Below are positions 34,251 through 43,903 of a stretch of 64,000 nt of DNA, piece after piece (the stretch's first letter is position 1; the number at the start of each line of letters is the position of its first letter). The stretch comes from JANXYW01 sp031400455 (GTDB lineage Bacteria; Chloroflexota; Dehalococcoidia; DSTF01; JACRBR01), in the NCBI GenBank assembly GCA_031400455.1, contig JANNPX010000002.1, positions 24,741-88,740 on the forward strand, read 5' to 3'. The translations under genes and the position numbers were made by a program. The notes below the pieces were generated by a model, which did no database searches, had not been told where the DNA came from, and was given only the letters and a program-made list of their open reading frames with translations.

Positions 34251-34435
34251 GTTCGTAGACAGCCGGTCGGCGCAGCCTCCGCCACCAACTGTGGGCACCT
34301 CACACTTCAGTTATGTCGCATTCGTTTTCCGATCATGTGCTCGATCAGGTGCGCTGGTACTGTTCGCGCCTGCTGCTACCGTGATATCATCGCACGAGAG
34401 GTGGCGAGCAGACGAAGGCGCCGGCTACCCGAGGC

Positions 34436-35233
34436 ATGCTCTCCGTCGTCACCGGGGTCGCGGGAGGCGCCTTCAGTGGTTTGACGGGGGTTGGCGGCGG
34501 CGCCGTGATGGTACCGATGCTGACCGGCTGGCTGAAGCTCAGCCAGCACCGCGCGCATGGAACCTCGCTCGCCATCATCATGTTCGTTGCGATTTCGGGC
34601 GTGGCAGGCTACTGGCACGCCGGAAATATCGACTGGCGACTCGTGTTCGCGCTCTCGCCCGGCGCCGTAGTGGGCGTGTACGTGGGTGCGAAGGCGATGG
34701 TGAGAGTGCCCGCGCTTCAGCTTAGGCTGCTGTTCGGGGCGTTCCTCCTCTTCGTCGCGTTTCGCCAGTTGGTGTGGCAGGTATCGGCCGGCGCCTCACA
34801 GGACGGCGGCAGCGGCCTGCTGGTCGAACTGGCGTTTGGGTTCGCCGGCGGCGTGCTCGCAGGCGTCTTGGGAGTCGGCGGCGGAGCGATCTTCGTGCCG
34901 GCGATCGTGATCTTCGGGCTCGTCGATGTATCGGGAGGCGGAGAGCCGCAGAAGGTGGCGCAGGGAGTGTCGTTAGTGGTGATCGTCTGCACGGGCGCGA
35001 TCGGGACGCTGACGAATCTACGGCAGGAGGCGGTCGATATCGACGTAGGCAAGTGGATCATCCCGCCAGCGGCGGTCGCGGCATTCGGCGCTTCGCTCGT
35101 GGCGAACGCGATCGACGCGGAGACGCTGAAGCAGATCTACGGCCTGACGGCGCTCGTGTTGGGCGCACAGACCATCTACACGAGCATACGCGGACTCCGG
35201 ACAGGACAGCCGGTGGAGATAGAAACGATTTGA
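34436..35233 (+). CDS. TauE/SafE-family membrane transporter
   Basis: A 265-residue polytopic membrane protein with about eight helices in two similar halves, each beginning with a Gly-rich motif: GAFSGLTGVGGGAVMVPML near the N-terminus and GVLAGVLGVGGGAIFVPAI in the second half. This duplicated GVGGG pattern is characteristic of TauE/SafE anion permeases (sulfite, sulfoacetate, sulfonates). The substrate cannot be determined; no sulfur-metabolism genes are adjacent. ATG 34436 is used; the 185-bp upstream gap holds TATCAT near 34383 as a weak -10. Confidence 0.87.
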   Translation: MLSVVTGVAGGAFSGLTGVGGGAVMVPMLTGWLKLSQHRAHGTSLAIIMFVAISGVAGYWHAGNIDWRLVFALSPGAVVGVYVGAKAMVRVPALQLRLLFGAFLLFVAFRQLVWQVSAGASQDGGSGLLVELAFGFAGGVLAGVLGVGGGAIFVPAIVIFGLVDVSGGGEPQKVAQGVSLVVIVCTGAIGTLTNLRQEAVDIDVGKWIIPPAAVAAFGASLVANAIDAETLKQIYGLTALVLGAQTIYTSIRGLRTGQPVEIETI

Positions 35234-35235
35234 GC

Positions 35236-35949
35236 ATGGACGCCGAGCCGATCGAGAAGCGGAAGACGCTCGCGACCATCGCGAAGCAAGTCGCCGGGTG
35301 CAAGGATTGCGCGCTTTGCCAGGGCCGCACAAACAGCGTGCCTGGCGAAGGCAATCCGGACGCCGACATCATGTTCATCGGCGAAGGCCCGGGATTCTAC
35401 GAAGATCAGCAGGGGCGGCCGTTTGTCGGCGCCTCAGGGAAGTTCCTGGATGACCTCCTGCGGTCGATCGGGCTGGACCGCAAGACGGTATTCATTGCGA
35501 ACGTCGTGAAGTGCCGACCGCCGCAGAATCGCGATCCACAGCCGGACGAGATTGCGGCCTGCGCGAAGTACCTCGACGCCCAGGTTGCCTCGATCGCGCC
35601 GAAGGTAATGGTAACGCTAGGCCGCCATTCGATGCAGCGCTACTTCCCCGGCGAATCGATCAGCCGCATCCACGGCCAGCCACGGCGTAAGGAGGGGCTG
35701 ATCGTCGTGCCGATGTATCACCCGGCCGCGGCGCTGCACCAAGGAAGCCTGCGCAAGGTAATCGAGTCCGACTTCAGCCGTCTGCCGGAATTCTTGCGCA
35801 AGACGCTGGGTGGCGAAGCGATCACGGCGCCCGTCACGTCCGTTCCGACGCACCTGCGATCCGGCGCCGCGAGCGGAACATCGGTGACCCCGCAGCAGCC
35901 CGCTGCTACACAACAAGAAGCCGAGCCGCAGCAGATGCGGCTGCTGTAA
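35236..35949 (+). CDS. Type 4 uracil-DNA glycosylase (Fe-S)
   Basis: A 237-residue base-excision repair enzyme that removes uracil from DNA, of the thermostable Fe-S class. Cluster cysteines lie in GCKDCALCQGR (CxxC), KCRPPQN and AACAKYLDAQ. The uracil pocket is FIGEGPGFYEDQQGRPFVG (GEGPG motif) and the second motif is MYHPAAALHQG with the catalytic-site His. ATG 35236 starts the conserved part; the frame is open upstream through the transporter gene without similarity. The C-terminal 50 residues are Thr/Ala/Gln-rich and probably disordered. It is 2 bp after the TauE gene and 8 bp before RNase J. Confidence 0.93.
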   Translation: MDAEPIEKRKTLATIAKQVAGCKDCALCQGRTNSVPGEGNPDADIMFIGEGPGFYEDQQGRPFVGASGKFLDDLLRSIGLDRKTVFIANVVKCRPPQNRDPQPDEIAACAKYLDAQVASIAPKVMVTLGRHSMQRYFPGESISRIHGQPRRKEGLIVVPMYHPAAALHQGSLRKVIESDFSRLPEFLRKTLGGEAITAPVTSVPTHLRSGAASGTSVTPQQPAATQQEAEPQQMRLL

Positions 35950-35957
35950 AGGAGACT

Positions 35958-37610
35958 ATGGCCACCAGTCCATTGCGAATTATTCCGCTTGGCGGTCTCG
36001 GAGAGATCGGCAAGAACATGATGCTGTTCGAGTACGGCGACGATGTGATCGCCATCGATTGCGGTCTGATGTTCCCGACCGAGGACATGCTTGGCGTGGA
36101 CCTCGTGATCCCGAACATGAGCTACTTGCTCGAGAGTCGCAAGAACCTGCGCGCGATCTTCATCACCCACGGTCACGAGGATCACACCGGCGCACTGCCA
36201 TACATCCTGCGGCAGATCAACGTACCCGTATACGCGACCCCGCTGGCGCACGGACTGATCAGCGTGAAGCTGAAGGAGGCGCGACTGACGCAGAGCACCG
36301 ACCTGCGCGAGATCCGCGTCGGCGACTCTATTACCGAGGGCCCGTTCACAGTCCAGCCGTTCCAGGTGGCACACAGCATCCCCGACTCGGTCGGGTATGC
36401 GATCCGAACGCCGGTGGGCACGTGCATTCACACGGGCGACTTCAAGCTCGACCACACGCCGGTGATGGGACAATCGACGGATCTGGCCCGGTTGGCGCAG
36501 CTTGGCGACGAGGGTGTGCTACTGCTGTGCGCGGACTCGACGTACGCAGAAGTCCCGGGCTATACGCCGTCCGAGCAGATCGTCGGTGCAGCGATCTTCC
36601 AACTCGTCGCGAAGGCGACCGGTCGCGTCGTAGTGACGACGTTCGCGTCGCTGATCGCGCGCGTGCAGTTAGTGTTCGACGCGGCGGAGGCGACAGGGCG
36701 GCGTGTGTTCATCACCGGCCGCAGCATGATCGATAACGTCAACATGGCGATCGAGCGCGGCTACCTGCGCGCGCCGGAAGGCATGTTGGTGAGCGTGCGC
36801 GAGCTGCCATCGATCCCGCACGAGAAGCTCGTGATCATCACGACGGGTAGCCAGGGCGAGCCGACGTCCGCGCTGACGCGCATGGCGAACCAGGATCACC
36901 CACACGTGAAGATCGTCGAGGGCGATACCGTCATCCTGTCCGCATCGGCCGTTCCAGGTAACGAGGCACTGGTACACCGGACGGTGGACAACCTGTTCAA
37001 GCTCGGGGCGAAGGTGCTGTACAACCGCATCGCCGACGTCCACGTACGCGGACACGCGGCCCAGGAAGAGCTGAAGATCGTGCAGTCGCTAGTGCGGCCG
37101 AAGTACTTCGTGCCCGTACACGGGGAGTATCGCCACATGGTGCTCCACGCGCAGGTTGCTGAATCGATGAACCAGGGGACCGAGACGTTCATCCTAATCG
37201 ACGGCGACGTGCTGGAGATCACGCCGGACGGGGCGACCTTTGGTGAGCACATCGACGCGGACTACGTGTACGTCGACGGGCTCGGAGTGGGAGACGTCGA
37301 CCATGTAGTGTTGCGCGACCGCAAGCACCTCGCGTCGGACGGCATCGTGGTGGTGATCCTGCCCATGGAGAAGAACACAAGCAAGATCGCGGGCGCGGTC
37401 GAAGTCGTATCGCGCGGCTTCGTCGATATGGACGAGCGCGAAGAGTTGATCGATCGTACGCGCGACCAGGTGACGAAGAAGCTGCAGAGCGCCGATCACA
37501 CGCTGGAGTGGGGGGCGGTACACACCGAGGTGAAAGAGACGGTCGCGAAGTTCCTGTACGATGAAACACGGCGGCGCCCAATGGTGCTGCCAGTGCGCGT
37601 GGAGGTCTAA
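35958..37610 (+). CDS. rnj: Ribonuclease J
   Basis: A 550-residue metallo-beta-lactamase/beta-CASP ribonuclease with 5'-3' exonuclease and endonuclease activity, central to mRNA decay and rRNA processing in bacteria lacking RNase E. The zinc motif is THGHEDHTGALP, the beta-CASP region has TTGSQGEPTSALTRMA and PGNEALVHR, and the C-terminal His motif is FVPVHGEYRHMVLHAQVA. The start MATSPLRIIPLGGLGEIGKN is typical. In the glmS-ribozyme mechanism studied in Bacillus, RNase J1 degrades the cleaved transcript, so its presence here fits that scheme. Confidence 0.96.
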   Translation: MATSPLRIIPLGGLGEIGKNMMLFEYGDDVIAIDCGLMFPTEDMLGVDLVIPNMSYLLESRKNLRAIFITHGHEDHTGALPYILRQINVPVYATPLAHGLISVKLKEARLTQSTDLREIRVGDSITEGPFTVQPFQVAHSIPDSVGYAIRTPVGTCIHTGDFKLDHTPVMGQSTDLARLAQLGDEGVLLLCADSTYAEVPGYTPSEQIVGAAIFQLVAKATGRVVVTTFASLIARVQLVFDAAEATGRRVFITGRSMIDNVNMAIERGYLRAPEGMLVSVRELPSIPHEKLVIITTGSQGEPTSALTRMANQDHPHVKIVEGDTVILSASAVPGNEALVHRTVDNLFKLGAKVLYNRIADVHVRGHAAQEELKIVQSLVRPKYFVPVHGEYRHMVLHAQVAESMNQGTETFILIDGDVLEITPDGATFGEHIDADYVYVDGLGVGDVDHVVLRDRKHLASDGIVVVILPMEKNTSKIAGAVEVVSRGFVDMDEREELIDRTRDQVTKKLQSADHTLEWGAVHTEVKETVAKFLYDETRRRPMVLPVRVEV

Positions 37611-37615
37611 GCAAG

Positions 37616-40012
37616 TTGGCCGCAAGGACGCGAGCGAAGGCATCGGGGCGCAAGAGCAAGTCGCCGGTGAAAGCCGTCGGCCACAAGCGTAGCGGACAAT
37701 CCGCCTACGGAACGCTGCACGACCTGCTAATCCGGCGCGAGAGCGTCGGAGTCTTGCTCATCCTGCTCGCCTTGCTGGCGGTGCCGTGGCTGGTGCCGTT
37801 CACGGCCGGGCTGGCCGACGCGCGGAATCGCTTCGTCGAGACGTTCGGGCTCTTGATCTTCGCATGGATCGCGCTGCTGCTCTACGCGGGCTGGTTGGTG
37901 ATCCGCGACGAGCAATCGATACTGTGGCGCGACTGGAAGCCCGCCGCGATTGCGTTGCTGGCGGGGCTATTCCTGAGTGGATTCTTCGGCTTCTTCAAAC
38001 CGGACTGGAACTTGGGCGACGTAGCGATGTCATCGCACTCGGCCGGCGGCGATCTCGGGCACCGGCTCGCGAGCAGCCCGATCGGTGTGCTGGTGTGGCT
38101 TGTCGCGGGCGTCGCGGCGTTCTCGCTGGCATTCCCGCAGATGGCGGCGGCGGCGCTTCAGAATTCGCCCGATGCCGCGCGGCGGATATGGGGCTGGCAG
38201 ATCCCGCAGCGATCGGCGCGGAACGCGCGCAAGGGATTCGAGTTCATCTTCCCAACCCGGCCAGCGCCCAAGGGCTCCGTGAAGGTGCCGCTCGATTCCG
38301 AGATGTGGGCGCGGACATCGGGCGTCGCGGTCGACGTCGACGAAGACGTGGAGCAGGTCGAAGATGAGCCCGTGCAGGCGTCGCTCTTCCCCGAACTGGA
38401 CGAGCAAGCGGAAGACGAGGATGCGCCCGCCGTGACAACCGATGAGCGCGGCAACCGCCGCTCGCGCGATGGCTGGCAGTTGCCGGCGATGGATCTGCTG
38501 AAAGACAAGGCGCCGGCACCCACCGGCGCCACCGACAACGCGCAGCGGGCGGCGCTGATCGAAGAGACGCTGGCGAGTTTCGGCGTGGACGCGAAGGTCG
38601 TGCAAATCAACGAGGGGCCGACCGTCACGCAGTTCGGCATCGAGCCCGGCTGGGAGATCAAGACGCGCACCCTCATCGAGCGCGACAAAGACAACAAGCC
38701 GATCATCGACGCAAACGGCATGCAGAAGACACGGACGGAGGAGGTCTCACGCACGCGTGTGCGCGTTCAGCAGATCACGTCGCTGGCGAATGACATGGCT
38801 CTTGCGTTGGCGGCGCCCTCTATCCGCATCGAAGCGCCGGTGCCTGGCAAGCCCGTGCTTGGCATCGAGGTTCCGAATACGAGCAAGTCGCTGGTGACGC
38901 TGCGGAGCGTCGTCGAGGGGCAAACGTTTCAGAAGGCGGCACAGAAGAGCAAGATCATGCTGGCGCTCGGGCAGAGTGTATCGGGCGAACCGATCGTCGC
39001 CGATCTGGCGCGCATGCCTCACCTGCTGATCGCCGGCTCGACCGGATCCGGCAAGTCGGTCTGTATGAACGCGCTCATCTCGTGCATCCTGATGCATGCG
39101 TCGCCGGAGGAAGTGCGCTTCGTGATGATCGACCCGAAGCGGGTCGAGCTGTCCGCGTTCGGGCCGATACCGCACCTCGCGTTCTCGAATATCGTCGTCG
39201 AGATGGACAGGGTCGTGGGCACGCTGCAGGCCGTGATCCACGAGATGGAGTCGCGCTATCGTAAGTTCGCGGCGATCGCCGTGCGGAACATCGACGGCTA
39301 CAACCGGAGCCCGCGCTCGACGGACAAGATGCCGTACTGGGTCGTCGTGATCGACGAGCTAGCTGACCTCATGATGGCCGCGCCGTTCGAGGTAGAGCGC
39401 CAGATCTGCCGATTGGCCCAGCTGGCGCGCGCGACCGGAATCCACCTGGTCGTCGCTACACAGCGGCCGTCGGTCGATGTGATCACGGGGCTGATTAAGG
39501 CGAACTTCCCGACGCGGATCGCCTTCGCCGTGAGCTCGCAGGTCGACTCTCGCACGATCCTCGACATGTCGGGGGCTGAGAAGCTGCTGGGGCGGGGCGA
39601 CATGCTCTACATGGCGCCTGACGCCGCGAAGCCGAAACGGCTGCAGGGTGTCTACGTCTCCGACGAAGAGATCGAGCGGCTGGTCGACTTCTGGACGCAG
39701 GAGCGATTCTCGGACATCGAGCGGCCGACGTACGATCACTTGTACGACGAGGCGAAGGCGGAACTCGACCAAGAGGGTTCCAGTGATGAGATGTTCGAGA
39801 AGGCGAAGGAACTCGCGTTCGAACACAATCGGATCTCGACATCGCTGATTCAGCGGAGGCTACGGCTTGGATATCCGCGAGCGGCGCGGCTGATGGACAT
39901 GCTGGAGGCCGAGGGCGTCGTCGGGCCGAACGAGGGCGGCGGGTCGCGCCAAGTGTTCGCGCCGGAGGACAAGCCCGCATTTACGGCGCCGCCGGACGAG
40001 CTGCGGTTCTAA
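37616..40012 (+). CDS. ftsK: DNA translocase FtsK/SpoIIIE
   Basis: A 798-residue membrane-anchored dsDNA pump that clears chromosomes from the division septum. The N-terminal third has about four transmembrane helices (to residue about 185) and an acidic linker. The motor has Walker A GSTGSGKSVCMNAL, Walker B VVVIDELADLMM and the RecA-like fold. The C-terminal gamma winged-helix (SLIQRRLRLGYPRAARLMDM) would read oriented octamers on DNA. The start is TTG at 37616, set by GGAGGT at 37601-37606 nine bases upstream. Confidence 0.95.
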   Translation: MAARTRAKASGRKSKSPVKAVGHKRSGQSAYGTLHDLLIRRESVGVLLILLALLAVPWLVPFTAGLADARNRFVETFGLLIFAWIALLLYAGWLVIRDEQSILWRDWKPAAIALLAGLFLSGFFGFFKPDWNLGDVAMSSHSAGGDLGHRLASSPIGVLVWLVAGVAAFSLAFPQMAAAALQNSPDAARRIWGWQIPQRSARNARKGFEFIFPTRPAPKGSVKVPLDSEMWARTSGVAVDVDEDVEQVEDEPVQASLFPELDEQAEDEDAPAVTTDERGNRRSRDGWQLPAMDLLKDKAPAPTGATDNAQRAALIEETLASFGVDAKVVQINEGPTVTQFGIEPGWEIKTRTLIERDKDNKPIIDANGMQKTRTEEVSRTRVRVQQITSLANDMALALAAPSIRIEAPVPGKPVLGIEVPNTSKSLVTLRSVVEGQTFQKAAQKSKIMLALGQSVSGEPIVADLARMPHLLIAGSTGSGKSVCMNALISCILMHASPEEVRFVMIDPKRVELSAFGPIPHLAFSNIVVEMDRVVGTLQAVIHEMESRYRKFAAIAVRNIDGYNRSPRSTDKMPYWVVVIDELADLMMAAPFEVERQICRLAQLARATGIHLVVATQRPSVDVITGLIKANFPTRIAFAVSSQVDSRTILDMSGAEKLLGRGDMLYMAPDAAKPKRLQGVYVSDEEIERLVDFWTQERFSDIERPTYDHLYDEAKAELDQEGSSDEMFEKAKELAFEHNRISTSLIQRRLRLGYPRAARLMDMLEAEGVVGPNEGGGSRQVFAPEDKPAFTAPPDELRF

Positions 40013-40059
40013 CGTCCGACTCAATCCTGTGACCGGTCAACCAGTGGGGAGGTGATCGC

Positions 40060-40329
40060 GTGAGCGAGGCCACAGCTATCGTCTTGGAAATCAGCGTGAG
40101 CGAAGAGCAGTATCCCCGCTACGACCCGGCGCACGGCACGCCGGATCCGATGGTGCGGCGGCTCGTGACCATGCGACTGCCGGCCGGCGGCGCTCGCTTC
40201 GAGCAGACGGACTACGGGCATCCGGGACGATTCAATGCGTGGGAGCCACGCGGCATCGACTCGCGGCTGCAAGCGCGCACCGATGAATTACTTGCGCTGT
40301 GCGAGGCGATGGCGCCGTTCGTGAGTTGA
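40060..40329 (+). CDS. Small conserved-looking protein of unknown function
   Basis: An 89-residue protein starting at GTG 40060, with a GGGGAGGTGATC ribosome binding site. It has a mixed alpha/beta sequence (TAIVLEISVSEEQYPRYDP, MVRRLVTMRLPAGG), two aromatic-rich turns and a C-terminal helix (LQARTDELLALCEAM). No signal sequence or recognised motif is present. It is 47 bp after ftsK and may belong to the same transcript; its C-terminus converges on the large membrane protein gene. Confidence 0.6.
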   Translation: MSEATAIVLEISVSEEQYPRYDPAHGTPDPMVRRLVTMRLPAGGARFEQTDYGHPGRFNAWEPRGIDSRLQARTDELLALCEAMAPFVS

Positions 40330-40339
40330 CGCCAAGGAT

Positions 40340-43300
40340 CTAGCTGCCGTCAGGCTGTGGCAGGTCTGCCGCTGTGGCGGGCGGGATCTCGATCTTGAGC
40401 CGCTGCACGGTGCCCGACGCGTCGGCGACGTAGATCGTGCCATCCGGCGCGACCGCGATGCCGATCGGACGGGTGCCGCCGGCGCCTGCCGGAAAGAGGT
40501 ACGAACCGCGCTGCTTGCCGGCGATGTCGTACACCACGATGCGCTGGTTCACGGGATCCGTCAGGAGCACCAACGATCCGTACACGGCGATGTGGGGAAC
40601 TTGCGATCCCGTTCCCCCCACGCCGCGGAACGCGCGCCCGGTTGCTCCATCCGGTGATCGCACGACGTTCTGGCGCTCGAAGTCGATGATGTAGAAGACG
40701 CCGCCAGCCGAGACCGCAACATCCGACGGCTGCTTCGGATGTCCTTCAGCCTCCGGATCGGTGATCGACAACGTCGTGACCGGGCCGTCGGGTAGCGGGA
40801 CGGTGTAGACGATGCCGCCGGCGGGCGCGGCCACGTAGGCGGTCTCACCGCGTACACCGACACCGAACGCACTAGAGAACACCTTGTCGAAGCGCTTCAC
40901 GAGCAGTCCGTTCACGTCCAACAGCACGAGCGAACCCGCGGCATCGTCGATCACGACGATCTGTCCAGATGCTGTGACATCAAGGTCATCGATGCGTCGA
41001 ACATCGACCGGGACGGTGCGCTGCGCCGCGCCGTCGGCCCCGATGATGACGATCTTGTTTTCGCCGCCGACCAATACTGTGCCGTCTGGGGCGACGGCGA
41101 TGCCGGTAGGGATGTCGAGGCCGGCGAGCCGCAGCACCGAACTCGGCCACGAACCTGCGCTTGGGGCGATGATCACCGATGGCGTCGTGCGGAAGGCACC
41201 TTCGGGTACTCGGAACTCGCTGCCCGTCGCCAGCGCCCAGTCTCGCGACGGCGCGCGCAGGTGCAAGGACCAGTCGAGCTGGCCCGCCCCCGCGATGTAC
41301 TGGATGGAGACCGCGTGCGGGCCGGGCGAGAGATCGATCGTTGCTTCGACGCGGCGACGCGGATGGCCGCCGCCGTTATCCACGAGCAATTCGTCGTCGA
41401 CAAAGATCTGCGACGAGGATGTACCGTCGAGCGCGAATCCATACGTGCCTAATGCCGGCACGTCGAGAATGCCGCGGTATTCGACCGCAGCGGCATTGGC
41501 GATGCCGGGCATCGGCACGGCGAACGGAACGCGCCCTGTTGCAACGGGATCGCCGGAGAAGTCGCGACCGGCGCGGAATCCGACCTGGAAACCAGCGCTC
41601 CCCGTGCTCTCCTGGTACAGCGCGTCGGAAGCGTCGGCACCAGCCACCATCGATGGGCCTTCCATGGATAGGCGCATTTTGACGCGGCCGGGCCGCGCAA
41701 TAAGCGCGGAGATCCGAATGTGGTGTTCGCCGATGGGGAGCACGCCGAGCGAGGCGTTGCCGCCGTCGGCTGACAGGAGCGGGGCCGGATCCCCGTCCAC
41801 TGCGAGCGTTGCGTCGGTGCCCGGTACACGGATGTCGACTGGAACTTCCGCGCCAGAGGTAGTGACCCAGATATAACCCTCCCACGCGGCGGCGATCGGC
41901 CCGCTCGCGAGATCATCCGCTGTCCACTCACGATCGAGCGGCGCGCGGGAGACGACGGGTTCGCCACCAGATGCCAATTGCGTCAGCGTGAGCTGGTGGG
42001 ATGCATCGATATCGGTCACCGGAATGGTGACGGAGGCGTACTCGAGACGGCCGAAGGGATCCACGTGGTCGTCATGCTGGAGGTTGGGATAGAGCCGGCG
42101 CAGTGTCTCGAGGACGGCGAGCTCGTTGTCGTCGAGTATGAGGAGCACATCCTGGTCGCCGCGCGGGAAGACGACGTCATTCCCGGCAATGTACGGATCG
42201 TAGCGCTTGCCGTGGGTGAGCACCCTAACGGCGTTGAAGCTGTAGAACTTCTGCGACACGTACACGCGGTGGCTACCGGCTTTGCTCGCGATCAGCTCGC
42301 CGACGCCGGCGTAGACGGGTGTGAAGCCGTCGTACACATCCTTTGCGTGGGCCTGCTGTCGGAAGAGCTCGTCGTAGTTGAGAGCGGTGCTGCCGCCTAC
42401 GAGCGCTGTCGCGAGCGCTCCGAAGAGAATCAGGCCATTGCGCGTCGCAGCGAGCGGCCGGTAGACGGCCGCAACGCCTAGTCCGACAAGCAGATAGAGC
42501 GGCGGCAGCGCACCAATCGCGCGAATCGCACTCGGGTTCTCGATGCGCAATGTGAGCGCTCCGGGGATGAGCGAGAGGCCGAGCCAGATGACGAGCGAGC
42601 CGCGTCGCCAATCGCGGAGCGACCAGACGCTGACGCCGAGACCGAGGATGAACAGCGCCGCGGTGACGTCGTCTACCATCGGCGCGCCTGGGAGGTTGTG
42701 GCGGCCGTTTCCATCGCCTCGGACGTTCATCATCTTCAGCGTGGCGTGCACATTGTGGCGCAGCGGCTCGTAGCTGCCTTCCCGATCGATCTCTCTGAAC
42801 ACGTTGACGTCGCGTGTGCGCTGGAGGAAGCGGTCCTGATTGTGGAGCGCGAAGTTCGCGAGCGGGGCGACTGCCGCAAGGAAGGCCAGGGCGAACACCA
42901 AGAGTCCTGCAGCGTTCGATCGGAGTGAGCGCCATTGCGTCGCGGCGACGTACAGAAGCAGCAGCGCGACGAAGATCGGGACCATGCGAAACGCGATGTA
43001 GCCGTACAGGCCGGCGGCCAGGGCGACGCCGCCGAGAGCGAACGAGACACGGCTCATTCGATCGATGCCACGGACGATGAAGTAGATGGCGAGGATCTCG
43101 AGGACGGGCTGGACGGACGCCTCCCACGAGACGCGGCTGAACGTGACGGCCCAGCGGGATACGGCGAAGAGCGCCGTCGCGACCACGGCGGGAACGCTGC
43201 CGACGAGATGGCGGGCCAGCGGGTAGAACGCAACGACGGCAGCGAGCCCGGCCAGTGCTGGGACGATGCGGATGGCGAAGATGGTGTAACCGAAGATCTT

Positions 43301-43804
43301 CATCGAGCCCGCTAGTAGATAGAGGTAGAGCGTCGACCGCCCAAAGACGGAATCGAACCAGATGCGGGTGTGGTCGCCGTCGATGAGCGCGATAGCGTCG
43401 CTCGCGTTGATGGCCTCATCGGACCAAAGCCCGGGCGGGAACGAGAGTAAGTGCCAGAACCGAAAGAAGACCGCGAGCACGAAGACGGCTGCGAGCAGCG
43501 CGATCTCTATCCGCGGCGGCAGTGCGATGTCCGTCTGTGGCGCCTGCGAGAACACGACCTGTGCGCGGGCGCGGCGCGTCTGCGCGAACGCCGCCGCGCC
43601 CAGCAGGCCGATGGCAAACACGAACCCGGCGGACGAGTAAGGGATGACGTCCTTGAACTTTGTGAGCGTCAGCTGGGTGAGGACGGCGAGCGCGACTGCG
43701 GCAATGACGAGCAGTTCGGCGCTGCGGTCGCGGAGGGCCGAGCGCCAGCGGACCGCACTGCCGCCTACCGAATCGCCGCCTGGCTGCCCGCTTGAACTCA
43801 CCAA
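40340..43804 (-). CDS. Giant membrane protein: GT-C glycosyltransferase fused to PA14-like and propeller domains
   Basis: A 1154-residue protein. Residues about 30-480 hold roughly ten transmembrane helices and a GT39/ArnT-like glycosyltransferase core, with the acidic catalytic pair in the first external loop (GLWSDEAINAS, Asp129-Glu130). After a linker domain (about 480-730) comes a PA14-like beta domain (about 730-870; YRGILDVPALGTYGFALDG, IFVDDELLVDNGGG). Six NHL-like propeller blades follow (about 880-1150; PTGIAVAPDGTVLVGG, PIGIAVAPDGTIYVAD). Such enzymes transfer sugars from polyprenyl phosphate to proteins or glycans; the binding domains would sit outside the cell. The start is TTG 43804 or GTG 43801, with TATAAT upstream. 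Confidence 0.8.
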   Translation of the reverse strand: MVSSSGQPGGDSVGGSAVRWRSALRDRSAELLVIAAVALAVLTQLTLTKFKDVIPYSSAGFVFAIGLLGAAAFAQTRRARAQVVFSQAPQTDIALPPRIEIALLAAVFVLAVFFRFWHLLSFPPGLWSDEAINASDAIALIDGDHTRIWFDSVFGRSTLYLYLLAGSMKIFGYTIFAIRIVPALAGLAAVVAFYPLARHLVGSVPAVVATALFAVSRWAVTFSRVSWEASVQPVLEILAIYFIVRGIDRMSRVSFALGGVALAAGLYGYIAFRMVPIFVALLLLYVAATQWRSLRSNAAGLLVFALAFLAAVAPLANFALHNQDRFLQRTRDVNVFREIDREGSYEPLRHNVHATLKMMNVRGDGNGRHNLPGAPMVDDVTAALFILGLGVSVWSLRDWRRGSLVIWLGLSLIPGALTLRIENPSAIRAIGALPPLYLLVGLGVAAVYRPLAATRNGLILFGALATALVGGSTALNYDELFRQQAHAKDVYDGFTPVYAGVGELIASKAGSHRVYVSQKFYSFNAVRVLTHGKRYDPYIAGNDVVFPRGDQDVLLILDDNELAVLETLRRLYPNLQHDDHVDPFGRLEYASVTIPVTDIDASHQLTLTQLASGGEPVVSRAPLDREWTADDLASGPIAAAWEGYIWVTTSGAEVPVDIRVPGTDATLAVDGDPAPLLSADGGNASLGVLPIGEHHIRISALIARPGRVKMRLSMEGPSMVAGADASDALYQESTGSAGFQVGFRAGRDFSGDPVATGRVPFAVPMPGIANAAAVEYRGILDVPALGTYGFALDGTSSSQIFVDDELLVDNGGGHPRRRVEATIDLSPGPHAVSIQYIAGAGQLDWSLHLRAPSRDWALATGSEFRVPEGAFRTTPSVIIAPSAGSWPSSVLRLAGLDIPTGIAVAPDGTVLVGGENKIVIIGADGAAQRTVPVDVRRIDDLDVTASGQIVVIDDAAGSLVLLDVNGLLVKRFDKVFSSAFGVGVRGETAYVAAPAGGIVYTVPLPDGPVTTLSITDPEAEGHPKQPSDVAVSAGGVFYIIDFERQNVVRSPDGATGRAFRGVGGTGSQVPHIAVYGSLVLLTDPVNQRIVVYDIAGKQRGSYLFPAGAGGTRPIGIAVAPDGTIYVADASGTVQRLKIEIPPATAADLPQPDGS

Positions 43805-43830
43805 TCCCCCGCTGCTTCGCGACCGAGCCG

Positions 43831-43836
43831 ATTATA
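43831..43836 (-). promoter_or_regulatory. -10 box of the giant membrane protein gene
   Basis: A consensus TATAAT on the minus strand (ATTATA on the plus strand) lies 27 bp upstream of the TTG/GTG start. No clear -35 is present at 17 bp (CAGCCG). Confidence 0.5.
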
Positions 43837-43903
43837 CGGGTCTCGCAGCCCGACGGCTGTCATACGGCGCGCTCGAGCAACGCGACGGGTTCGGAGGACT
43901 TGT

